Shown here: one piece after another, positions 57,494-64,000 of the stretch
Layout of the letters: each line of letters starts with the position of its first letter
Numbering within the stretch: position 1 is the first letter of the stretch
NCBI GenBank assembly: GCA_947499595.1
Contig: CANMOY010000001.1
Location: 62,001 to 126,000 of the forward strand
Length of the DNA: 64,000 bases
From: an uncultured Mesonia sp.
Lineage (GTDB): Bacteria > Bacteroidota > Bacteroidia > Flavobacteriales > Flavobacteriaceae
Direction of reading: 5' to 3'
Notes under the pieces: model-generated
What the model was told of the DNA's origin: nothing
What the model saw: only the letters and a program-made list of their open reading frames with translations
Database searches by the model: none
Program-made: the position numbers and the translations under genes

Positions 57494-58555
57494 TTACCTT
57501 TCTTCAATTTCAATTTCAAAAAGAGTATCCCAATGTTTACCCGTGACAAACAGTGTATTTGACTTTTTGTTAAAGGCTATACCATTTAAAACTAAATCTT
57601 CATTATTTAATTGTGCTGCATTTCCATTTTCTTTTTTCAATCCGCGTAAGTCAATTAAGCCTTCAATAGCTCCATTTTCCGGATTAATAATGGCAATACC
57701 ATCTTTCTGCCAAGTGTTGGCATATATTTTTCCGTCTACCCATTCTAATTCGTTTAATCGCGTGCTTAAACTTTTGTGCGTTACCGGTTGTATGTAACTA
57801 AGTTCTTCAAGTGTTTTACCGTCTAACTTCCATATTTTTGCAGTACCATCGCTTTTGTAAAAATTTTCACCATCGTTGCAAAGTCCCCAACCTTCTTTAC
57901 TGGTACCATATTTAAATGTGCCTAGTTTTTTGAGTTGATTTACATCATAAATAAACCCTTGGCCAGCGTGCCAAGTAAGCTGGTATACTTTATCGTTTAA
58001 TATGCTTATACCTTCGCCAAAATAACGCTTATCTAACTCGATCTTTTTTACCACCTTTCCCGTTTTGTAATCTACTTTACGTAAACTTGAGAATCCATTG
58101 CGACCAGTTCCTTCGTAAAGAGTGTCCTTAAAAAACTCTAATCCTTGAGTAAATGCTAAGTTATCGTGCGGATATTTGTTTTTAATTTTATAGGTATAAA
58201 TCTTTGGAGGCTTGTTGTTATGTAGCACAATTTCTTGTGCAATAGTATATTTTTCGCCAGCTGAATATATTTCAGCTTTAAGCTGATTTTTTCCTAATGG
58301 AGCTACTAGTTTAGCAGCTATTTGATTGGTTTTTGATGAACCTAAATATTTATTTGCATAGTAAAGCTGTATACTGTCAAAACTAGTGTCTGTAGGATTA
58401 TTGAGGGTGAATTTTACTGGGCTTTCACGTTGTAATAAGTCGTTTTTAGCTTTAACTTGAATACTCATTTTAGCTATTTCTTCTTTTTTTGAACTCGAAC
58501 AAGAAAATAGGCTTGTGGCTAATAAAATGAATGTCAGGTTTTTAAATGTTTTCAC
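57494..58555 (-). CDS. Glutaminyl-peptide cyclotransferase, lipoprotein
   Basis: A 353-residue lipoprotein (lipobox LFSC, Cys19). Residues about 125-353 form a beta-propeller of the plant/bacterial glutaminyl cyclase family: YPHDNLAFTQGLEFFKDTLYEGTGRNG, YFGEGISILNDKVYQLTWHAG and WGLCNDGENFYKSDGT are hallmark blocks. The enzyme forms pyroglutamate at N-terminal Gln of secreted proteins; in Bacteroidetes many mature outer-membrane proteins begin with Gln. An Ig-like N-domain precedes it. It is first in a two-gene unit. Confidence 0.9.
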   Translation of the reverse strand: MKTFKNLTFILLATSLFSCSSSKKEEIAKMSIQVKAKNDLLQRESPVKFTLNNPTDTSFDSIQLYYANKYLGSSKTNQIAAKLVAPLGKNQLKAEIYSAGEKYTIAQEIVLHNNKPPKIYTYKIKNKYPHDNLAFTQGLEFFKDTLYEGTGRNGFSSLRKVDYKTGKVVKKIELDKRYFGEGISILNDKVYQLTWHAGQGFIYDVNQLKKLGTFKYGTSKEGWGLCNDGENFYKSDGTAKIWKLDGKTLEELSYIQPVTHKSLSTRLNELEWVDGKIYANTWQKDGIAIINPENGAIEGLIDLRGLKKENGNAAQLNNEDLVLNGIAFNKKSNTLFVTGKHWDTLFEIEIEER

Positions 58556-58609
58556 GAGATTTTGCTTTAAATTTGTTAGCGAATTTAGTCAAATCTATTA
58601 AAAAAATCC

Positions 58610-58639
58610 TTGCGAAAATAGATAAACCTTGTATATTTG
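58610..58639 (+). promoter_or_regulatory. Promoter for the SRP RNA
   Basis: TTG (58610-58612) and TATATTTG (58632-58639) are 19 bases apart, an ideal Bacteroidetes promoter directly before the RNA. Confidence 0.8.
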
Positions 58640-58642
58640 CAG

Positions 58643-58737
58643 CGGCAAGTCCCACACAACCAGCTCCTGTTGAATCCTCCAGGGCGGGAACGCAGCAAAG
58701 GTAAACGGTCGTAGCGGTGTGATGTGGGTAGCTTGCC
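58643..58737 (+). ncRNA. ffs: Bacterial small signal recognition particle RNA (4.5S-type)
   Basis: The ends pair: GGCAAGTCCCACA at the 5' end with TGTGGGTAGCTTGCC at the 3' end. The apical part has the conserved SRP Alu-less domain IV pattern: CCAGGGCGGGAACGCAGCA, in which GCG-GGAA-CGC forms the GGAA tetraloop, with the asymmetric GCAAAGGTAA side opposite. A T-run follows the closing stem and serves as terminator. The RNA, with Ffh, targets nascent membrane proteins to the translocon. Confidence 0.92.
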
Positions 58738-58840
58738 ATTTTTTCATGACATTGGTCAAAGCCTATCTTCTTTTTATTTTACTCTAAATCTTTAATTTTT
58801 CTCTTAAAAAAGTAGATATTTGCGCTCTATTATTTTAAAT

Positions 58841-59647
58841 ATGAGCAAGCAAGTTGTATTGATTACAGGAGCGTCTTCAGGAATAGGAAAATCTATAGGT
58901 ATGTTTCTGGTGCAGAAAGGTTACCTCGTTTACGGAACGAGTCGTAATCCTAAAGAAAATGAAATCGATGGCATTAAATTTTTAAAACTCGATGTTACCC
59001 AACCAGAAAGTATAGCATTAGCAGTTCAAGAGCTAATCAAAAAAGAGGGTCAAATAGATTATTTGATTAATAATGCAGGAATGGGAATTACGGGTCCTTT
59101 AGAAGAAACACCAGATCACGAGATAAAAAAAGTATTCGATACTAATTATTTTGGAGCTTTACGGGTGATTAAAGCCGTTTTACCGCATATGCGTTCTAAA
59201 CAAAGTGGTTTTATTATCAACATAACCTCAATTGCAGGATATATGGGTTTACCCTTTCGGGGGATTTATTCAGCCACAAAGGGAGCGCTTGAACTGACTA
59301 CCGAGGCCTACCGTATGGAGCTAAAAACTTTTAATATTAAAATGACCAATATTGCACCAGGTGATTTTGCTACCAATATTGCTGCAGGCAGATACCACGC
59401 GCCAGTAATTGCTGGCTCGCCCTATGAAAAAAAGTATAAGGAAACCTTAGCCTTGATGGACGAACACGTAGATAAAGGTCAAGACCCCATCCTTATGGCG
59501 AAAAAGGTTTATGCTGTTATGCAAGAAAAGAATCCTACGATACACTATAAGGTAGGAGATTGGCTGCAGAAATTTAGCATTGCTCTCAAACATATTTTGC
59601 CAGACAAATGGTATGAAAAAATGTTGATGAAACATTATAAAATGTAA
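58841..59647 (+). CDS. SDR family oxidoreductase
   Basis: A 268-residue classical short-chain dehydrogenase. The cofactor motif is TGASSGIGKS, followed by LDVTQ, NNAGMG and the active-site YSATKGAL (YxxxK) with an upstream Ser in ITSIAG. The C-terminal extension is hydrophobic and charged (about 60 residues). I chose ATG at 58841 (MSKQVV). The substrate cannot be read. The gene overlaps the putative promoter of the next gene at its 3' end. Confidence 0.9.
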   Translation: MSKQVVLITGASSGIGKSIGMFLVQKGYLVYGTSRNPKENEIDGIKFLKLDVTQPESIALAVQELIKKEGQIDYLINNAGMGITGPLEETPDHEIKKVFDTNYFGALRVIKAVLPHMRSKQSGFIINITSIAGYMGLPFRGIYSATKGALELTTEAYRMELKTFNIKMTNIAPGDFATNIAAGRYHAPVIAGSPYEKKYKETLALMDEHVDKGQDPILMAKKVYAVMQEKNPTIHYKVGDWLQKFSIALKHILPDKWYEKMLMKHYKM

Positions 59648-59652
59648 ATTTG
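59624..59652 (+). promoter_or_regulatory. Candidate promoter for the transaldolase-family gene
   Basis: TTG (59624-59626) and TAAATTTG (59645-59652) are 18 bases apart, lying inside the end of the SDR gene, with the next ATG 23 bases downstream. Confidence 0.5.
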
Positions 59653-59675
59653 TAAAAATTTAAAAACAACACAGC

Positions 59676-60332
59676 ATGAAATTTTTTATAGACACAGCAA
59701 ACTTAGATCAAATAAAAGAAGCTCAGGACTTAGGCGTTCTTGATGGGGTTACTACCAATCCTTCTTTAATGGCTAAAGAAGGTATTACAGGAGAAGTTAA
59801 CATTAAAAAGCATTACCAAGCTATCTGTGAAATTGTAACAGGAGATGTAAGCGCAGAAGTTATTGCTACGGACTATGATAATATAATTAAAGAGGGGGAA
59901 GAACTAGCCGCATTACATGATCAAATTGTGGTGAAAGTTCCTATGATTAAAGACGGCATTAAGGCTTTACGTTATTTTAGTCAAAAAGGGATTAAAACCA
60001 ATTGTACGCTTGTTTTTTCGGCTGGTCAAGCGTTACTTGCCGCAAAAGCAGGTGCAACCTATGTTTCGCCGTTTATAGGCAGATTAGATGATATCTCAAC
60101 AGACGGACTCAATTTGATAGCCGAAATAAGACAAATATATGATAACTACGCATTTGAAACCGAAATTCTAGCAGCATCGGTAAGGCATACTATGCACGTT
60201 ATTGATTGTGCAAAAATTGGTGCCGATGTTATGACAGGACCGCTTTCTTCTATAGAAGGACTCCTTAAACACCCCTTAACCGATATTGGTTTAGAAAAGT
60301 TTTTAGCAGACTACAATAAAGGTAATCAATAA
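59676..60332 (+). CDS. fsa: Transaldolase/fructose-6-phosphate aldolase family (TalC/FSA)
   Basis: A 218-residue short-form transaldolase. Seen are [26 protein letters not shown], the Schiff-base Lys region [40 protein letters not shown] and [10 protein letters not shown]. The TalC group acts as transaldolase in the pentose phosphate pathway, the FSA group as fructose-6-phosphate aldolase; I cannot decide from this. A hairpin terminator follows. Confidence 0.92.
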   Translation: MKFFIDTANLDQIKEAQDLGVLDGVTTNPSLMAKEGITGEVNIKKHYQAICEIVTGDVSAEVIATDYDNIIKEGEELAALHDQIVVKVPMIKDGIKALRYFSQKGIKTNCTLVFSAGQALLAAKAGATYVSPFIGRLDDISTDGLNLIAEIRQIYDNYAFETEILAASVRHTMHVIDCAKIGADVMTGPLSSIEGLLKHPLTDIGLEKFLADYNKGNQ

Positions 60333-60354
60333 AAGTTTTTTTAAAATAGATAAG

Positions 60355-60386
60355 AAAATCAGTCAAATTTTGGCTGATTTTTTTTT
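60355..60386 (+). terminator. Terminator of the transaldolase-family gene
   Basis: AAAATCAG and CTGATTTT pair (plus an inner CAAA/TTTG) and are followed by a T-run of eight or more. Confidence 0.85.
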
Positions 60387-60457
60387 GCACTATAATCATT
60401 TAAAAAACTTATTAACACCGGTTAAAAAGTTTTTTAGCCAAGCTGAGATATCTTGTT

Positions 60458-60465
60458 TACTTTTG
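60458..60465 (+). promoter_or_regulatory. -7 element of the B12-controlled nrd operon
   Basis: TACTTTTG fits TAnnTTTG. Transcription would start near 60472, right before the riboswitch P1 stem. I see no matching -33 TTG. Confidence 0.45.
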
Positions 60466-60475
60466 GGCATCTAAA

Positions 60476-60596
60476 TTGAAGAAGAGCGAAGTTTTTTTAA
60501 CTCAAGTACATTAGGGGAATCGTGTGAAAATCACGAACTGTTGCGCAACTGTAAGCAGGATTAAACCTGTCAAGTCAGATTACCTAACTTCTTCAA
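60476..60596 (+). promoter_or_regulatory. Cobalamin (B12) riboswitch
   Basis: The aptamer is closed by TTGAAGAAG (60476-60484) and CTTCTTCAA (60588-60596). Inside are conserved elements of the cobalamin family: GGGAATCGTG, AAAATCACGAAC, TGTTGCGCAACTGTAAGC and the B12 box AAGTCAGATTACCT. It should bind adenosyl- or methylcobalamin and repress the operon when the vitamin is abundant. The downstream genes encode a B12-independent ribonucleotide reductase, which fits the known logic of switching off the B12-free enzyme when the B12-dependent enzyme can work. Confidence 0.9.
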
Positions 60597-60601
60597 AGAG
60601 G

Positions 60602-60665
60602 ATTTGTTTTCGCATAAAAAGCAAATTCCGTTGTCTTTTGTTTTAAGGTATTATAGCCTTTAGCG
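60602..60665 (+). promoter_or_regulatory. Probable expression platform after the riboswitch
   Basis: ATTTGTTTT and AAAAGCAAAT form a hairpin (60602-60626) after the aptamer, and AAGG/CCTT near 60646-60661 can form another. The hairpin is not followed by a long T-run, so control may work on translation initiation or on a pause rather than by classic termination. This is inference. Confidence 0.35.
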
Positions 60666-60720
60666 GATAACGTATATTTTGTTTTTTGTGTTTTTGTTTC
60701 ACCTAAAATAAATATACACA

Positions 60721-61695
60721 ATGAGCATTTTTGACAAAAGAGTAAATTACAAACCATTTGAATACCCAGAAGTAATAGAATTTACAGAGGCGATTAACAA
60801 ATCGTTTTGGGTACACACCGAGGTAGATTTCACCGCAGACGTACAGGACTTTCAGGCTCAACTAACCTTTAATGAAAAGCAAGTTTTAAAAAAGAGCTTA
60901 TTAGCCATTGCCCAAATTGAGGTGGCGGTAAAATCTTTTTGGGGAGATTTGTATCATCACCTTCCAAAACCAGAATTTAACGGCCTAGGAAGCACTTTTG
61001 CCGAATGTGAATTTAGACATTCAGAAGCCTACTCGCGTTTGTTGTCGGTTTTAGGCTATAATCAAGCTTTTGAAGAGCTAATGAATGTACATGTTATCAA
61101 AAAACGATTTGAATATTTATCAGAGGCGCTTCAATTTACCCAAGAACAAGACAAAAAGAAATACCTTTTTTCCTTAATCTTATTTGCCATTTTAATAGAG
61201 AATGTGTCCTTATTTAGTCAGTTTGCAATCATTCTCTCTTTTACACGATTTAGAGGCTTAATGAAAAATGTGAGTAATATCATCGCATGGACTTCTATAG
61301 ACGAACAAATTCATGCCAATGCGGGAATATTTATTATCAACAAAATCAAAGAAGAGTTTCCCGAATTCTTTACGGAAGAAACCAAACAAGAAATTACTGG
61401 TATTGTTAAAAAATCAATTGATGTCGAAGCAGAAATTCTCGACTGGATTTTTGCAGAAGGTGCTGTAACGCATTTAAACCAATCAGATTTACTTAATTTC
61501 ATGAAATATAGGACAGACGATAGCCTAAAAAAAATAGGAATGAAACCGCTTTTCAATATTTCGGCGCAAGAATACCAACCTATGCAGTGGTTTGAAGAAG
61601 AGGTGTTTGCAAATTCTTTAGATGATTTCTTTGCCAAGCGACCGGTAGATTATACCAAGCACGATAAGAGTATTAGCGCATTAGATTTATTTTAA
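60721..61695 (+). CDS. nrdB: Ribonucleotide-diphosphate reductase beta subunit, class I
   Basis: A 324-residue radical-generating subunit. Metal ligands are visible: Glu in AIAQIEVAVKSF, Glu and His in ECEFRHSEAY, Glu in LIENVSLFSQF, and Glu and His in TSIDEQIHANAG. The radical Tyr is the Y of EFRHSEAY. The first ligand is Glu, where E. coli NrdB has Asp. There is no N-terminal ATP-cone, unlike the class Id NrdB of some flavobacteria. It is first in the riboswitch-controlled operon nrdB-thioesterase-nrdA. Confidence 0.95.
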   Translation: MSIFDKRVNYKPFEYPEVIEFTEAINKSFWVHTEVDFTADVQDFQAQLTFNEKQVLKKSLLAIAQIEVAVKSFWGDLYHHLPKPEFNGLGSTFAECEFRHSEAYSRLLSVLGYNQAFEELMNVHVIKKRFEYLSEALQFTQEQDKKKYLFSLILFAILIENVSLFSQFAIILSFTRFRGLMKNVSNIIAWTSIDEQIHANAGIFIINKIKEEFPEFFTEETKQEITGIVKKSIDVEAEILDWIFAEGAVTHLNQSDLLNFMKYRTDDSLKKIGMKPLFNISAQEYQPMQWFEEEVFANSLDDFFAKRPVDYTKHDKSISALDLF

Positions 61696-61724
61696 ACAAT
61701 ACTCAAATCCGTAAAGAAAAACAG

Positions 61725-62117
61725 ATGAAAAATTTAAAAGAACGCATTTGTAAATCAAGAACGCAACTGTTTAAAGTAGTTTTTCCTAATACTACCAATC
61801 ATTATGATACGCTTTTTGGAGGTACTGCCATGCATTTGATGGATGAAGTTGCTTTTATAACCGCTACGCGATTTAGTCGTAAAAAAATGGTGACCATTTC
61901 TTCTAGTCAAATAGATTTTAAAGAACCCATTCCTGCCGATACTATTATTGAGCTTATCGGGGAAGTTGTTCGCGTGGGCCGAACGAGTATAAAAGTAAAC
62001 GTTACCATATATCAAGAAGAGATGTATGAAGAAAACACACGAAAAAAATCAATAGAAGGCCTGTTTACTTTAGTGGCCATAGATGAAAATAAAAAACCAA
62101 CTCCTATACTGGATTAA
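61725..62117 (+). CDS. Acyl-CoA thioesterase (hotdog fold)
   Basis: A 130-residue protein of the YciA/acyl-CoA hydrolase hotdog family. The catalytic region reads NHYDTLFGGTAMHLMDEVAF, with the Asp of MDE the likely base; IDFKEPIPADTIIELIGEVV and RVGRTSIKVNVTIY are typical. It would hydrolyse acyl-CoA; chain length is not known. It starts 29 bases after nrdB, and nrdA starts on the very next base after its stop, so it is embedded in the operon. Nothing in the family links it to DNA precursor synthesis. Confidence 0.9.
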   Translation: MKNLKERICKSRTQLFKVVFPNTTNHYDTLFGGTAMHLMDEVAFITATRFSRKKMVTISSSQIDFKEPIPADTIIELIGEVVRVGRTSIKVNVTIYQEEMYEENTRKKSIEGLFTLVAIDENKKPTPILD

Positions 62118-63776
62118 ATGATTAAAAACATGAACAATATATGGTGGCTTAACGAGGAAAGTGAGCAAATATTAAATAGAGGCTATTTACTAAAAGGAGA
62201 AACGGTATCTGGTGCTATAGAACGTGTAGCTACAGCTGCGTCCAATCGATTACAAAAACCTGAATTAAAAGAAGAATTTATCAACATAATAGAGAAGGGC
62301 TGGATGAGTCTGAGCTCCCCAATTTGGGCCAATATGGGTACTGAGCGTGGATTGCCAATTTCATGCTTTAATGTACATGTTCCAGATAATATTGAGGGTA
62401 TTACCCATAAATTGGGAGAAGTGATTATGCAAACCAAAATAGGAGGTGGTACTTCTGGCTATTTTGGCGCTCTTCGAGGTAGAGGTAGTACTGTAACCGA
62501 TAATGGAAGAAGTAGTGGTGCCGTTTCTTTTATGAAGCTTTTTGATACGGCTATGGATACCATTTCGCAAGGCGGTGTAAGAAGAGGAGCCTTTGCGGCG
62601 TATCTAGACGTAGACCATCCCGATATTCTTGAATTTTTGCAAATTAAAGATATCGGTAATCCACTTCAAAATTTATTTTATGGCGTTTGTGTTCCCGATT
62701 ATTGGATGCAAGAAATGATAGAAGGAGATATGCAAAAAAGAGAAATATGGGCCAAGGTCTTAGCATCTAGACAGCAAAAAGGTTTACCTTACCTCTTTTT
62801 TACCGATAATGTAAATAGAAATAAACCTCAGGTATATAAAGATAAAAACTATCAAATTAACGCTAGTAATTTATGCTCAGAAATCATGCTGCCTAGCACG
62901 CTAGAAGAATCTTTTATTTGTTGTCTTTCCTCTTTAAATTTAGAACGTTATGAAGAGTGGAAAAATACAAATACCATAGAATTAGCAGTGTTTTTTTTGG
63001 ATGCTGTTTTAGAGGAGTTTATAGTAAAAACTAAAGATAACCACTATCTTAAGGGCGCTCACAATTTCGCAAAAAGACACCGTGCGCTAGGTTTAGGAGC
63101 AATGGGTTGGCATTCTTATTTACAAAAAAACAATATCGCTTTTGAAAGCTTAGAGGCTAAGCAAATGAATTATAAAATATTTGAGCATATTAGCAAGCAA
63201 GCTAAAGCAGCTTCACAAAAGTTGGCTGCTTTTTATGGGGAACCAGAATTACTAGAAGGTTACGGATTGCGTAATACAACTTTATTGGCGGTTGCTCCAA
63301 CCACCTCTTCATCGGCTATTTTAGGCCAGGTTTCTCCAGGTATAGAACCTTATAGTAGTAATTACTATAAAGCTGGTTTATCAAAAGGAAATTTTATGCG
63401 AAAGAACCAGTATCTGAAGGCATTACTTCAGCAAAAAGGTATTGATAATGAAGACGTGTGGAGGAGCATAATGTTAAACCACGGCAGCGTGCAACATCTA
63501 AACAAATTAACTACACACGAGAAAGCTGTTTTTAAAACCTTTAAAGAAATTAGTCAGTTAGAAATTATACAGCAAGCCTCAATTCGGCAAAAGTTTATTG
63601 ATCAAGCCCAAAGTTTAAATATTAACATTCCAGCGAGCTTACCTATTAAAGAAGTAAATAAATTGATTATTGAGGCCTGGAAATTAGGTGTTAAAACCTT
63701 GTATTACCAAAGAAGCCAAAGTGTTTCTAAAGAATTTGTAGGTAATCTTGTGAATTGTGCTAGTTGTGAGGGGTAA
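62118..63776 (+). CDS. nrdA: Ribonucleotide-diphosphate reductase alpha subunit, class I, no ATP-cone
   Basis: A 552-residue catalytic subunit. The active-site residues are present: Cys in LPISCFNVHV, the Asn-Cys-x-Glu set in SNLCSEIMLP, Cys in SFICCLSSLN, the Tyr pair in TLYYQRSQSV and the C-terminal redox pair in NCASCEG. Length and the N-terminus (NNIWWLNEESEQILNRGY) show that the ATP-cone domain of E. coli NrdA is absent. With NrdB also lacking it, overall-activity feedback by dATP is not expected by the usual route. The start abuts the thioesterase stop. Confidence 0.95.
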   Translation: MIKNMNNIWWLNEESEQILNRGYLLKGETVSGAIERVATAASNRLQKPELKEEFINIIEKGWMSLSSPIWANMGTERGLPISCFNVHVPDNIEGITHKLGEVIMQTKIGGGTSGYFGALRGRGSTVTDNGRSSGAVSFMKLFDTAMDTISQGGVRRGAFAAYLDVDHPDILEFLQIKDIGNPLQNLFYGVCVPDYWMQEMIEGDMQKREIWAKVLASRQQKGLPYLFFTDNVNRNKPQVYKDKNYQINASNLCSEIMLPSTLEESFICCLSSLNLERYEEWKNTNTIELAVFFLDAVLEEFIVKTKDNHYLKGAHNFAKRHRALGLGAMGWHSYLQKNNIAFESLEAKQMNYKIFEHISKQAKAASQKLAAFYGEPELLEGYGLRNTTLLAVAPTTSSSAILGQVSPGIEPYSSNYYKAGLSKGNFMRKNQYLKALLQQKGIDNEDVWRSIMLNHGSVQHLNKLTTHEKAVFKTFKEISQLEIIQQASIRQKFIDQAQSLNINIPASLPIKEVNKLIIEAWKLGVKTLYYQRSQSVSKEFVGNLVNCASCEG

Positions 63777-63783
63777 AACAAAG

Positions 63784-63839
63784 CGAACCTTAAACGGGAG
63801 ATTCTAAAGACCTTCACGTTTGGGGTTCGTTAATTTTTT
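63784..63839 (+). terminator. Terminator of the nrd operon
   Basis: CGAACCTTAAACG (63784-63796) pairs with CGTTTGGGGTTCG (63817-63829) as a 13-base stem with two G-U pairs, followed by a T-run. Confidence 0.75.
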
Positions 63840-63848
63840 CAAATAAAA

Positions 63849-64000
63849 TTATAGGTTTAAAAATTCTAAAACATAATTTTCAAAATCCGGATCACTTATC
63901 TGAATGTCACCTCTTACAATTTCACCCTTTTTATTCACAAATAGTATTTTATTAAGGTAGTTATTGTATAAGCTTTTATCGCACTTTAGTTCTTTGATTT
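63849..64000 (-). CDS. C-terminal part of an unidentified protein
   Basis: Hand translation of the minus strand gives 49 codons to a TAA at 63851-63849, beginning beyond the right edge. The visible end reads KILFVNKKGEIVRGDIQIS and FENYVLEFLNL. No family is recognised. It converges on the nrd operon across the terminator. Confidence 0.55.
   Translation of the reverse strand, partial: IKELKCDKSLYNNYLNKILFVNKKGEIVRGDIQISDPDFENYVLEFLNL

Noticed and set aside
58542-58739. A minus-strand 65-codon frame
   Set aside because: It runs antisense across the SRP RNA gene and begins inside it; the RNA explains the conservation.

Overview
The window is ordinary chromosome from a member of the Bacteroidota, almost certainly a marine Flavobacteriaceae. 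The DNA is AT-rich. Several genes and RNAs are preceded by the Bacteroidetes promoter (TTG, 17-23 bases, TAnnTTTG), and there is little Shine-Dalgarno signal. Typical family markers are present: a type IX secretion C-terminal domain, many short-signal lipoproteins, TonB receptors with carboxypeptidase-like N-domains, a CCC-motif membrane protein, NUMOD4/HNH and DUF2059 proteins. A trimethylamine monooxygenase points to a marine habitat. I see no prophage, integrase, insertion sequence, CRISPR array or tRNA.

Layout. 1-4.7 kb: a truncated bacteriophytochrome directly downstream of a giant CheB-CheR-PAS-histidine kinase hybrid. 4.8-9.7 kb (minus): acyl-CoA-binding protein, psd, cdsA and a LUD protein as one unit; ftsH and rsfS as another. 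9.8-15.4 kb: birA, pyrE with an SRPBCC protein, a Nudix hydrolase, then ddl-coaD-M14 peptidase. 15.4-20.6 kb: PASTA protein, rluD-type synthase, TonB receptor, yaaA, a DUF6134-like protein. 20.6-22.7 kb: rpsA with a structured leader and strong terminator. 23-27.4 kb: CCC-motif, DUF2752 and T9SS-exported proteins, a small membrane protein with a Smr protein, and a calcium-repeat lipoprotein. 27.4-33 kb: cysteine desulfurase, TonB receptor, M23 peptidase. 33-38.5 kb: coiled-coil protein, zapA, a probable 6S RNA, rny, M3 and M15 peptidases. 38.5-46 kb (minus): sbcC, sbcD, an acyltransferase, clpB. 46-51.3 kb: YtxJ-type bacilliredoxin, a lipoprotein, two gene relics, trimethylamine monooxygenase, an EamA transporter. 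51.3-58.6 kb: a frameshifted ankyrin gene, fahA, glyA, DUF2059, NUMOD4/HNH, two lipoproteins. 58.6-64 kb: SRP RNA, an SDR, a transaldolase-family enzyme, then a cobalamin riboswitch leading nrdB-thioesterase-nrdA, and the end of another gene.

How the genes work together. Most are housekeeping genes: phospholipid synthesis, protein quality control (FtsH, ClpB), envelope assembly (Ddl, PASTA, M23, M15), translation (S1, RsfS, SRP RNA, RluD), RNA decay (RNase Y), one-carbon metabolism (GlyA) and DNA repair (SbcCD). The less ordinary parts are the light/chemosensory pair at the left edge, the B12-controlled ribonucleotide reductase operon whose subunits both lack an ATP-cone, the trimethylamine monooxygenase, the RNA between zapA and rny, and decayed genes at 48.1-48.7 kb and 51.4-51.9 kb. 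I did not find a clearly new multi-gene system. The strongest candidates for something undescribed are the CheBR-kinase/phytochrome pair and the thioesterase embedded in the riboswitch-controlled nrd operon.
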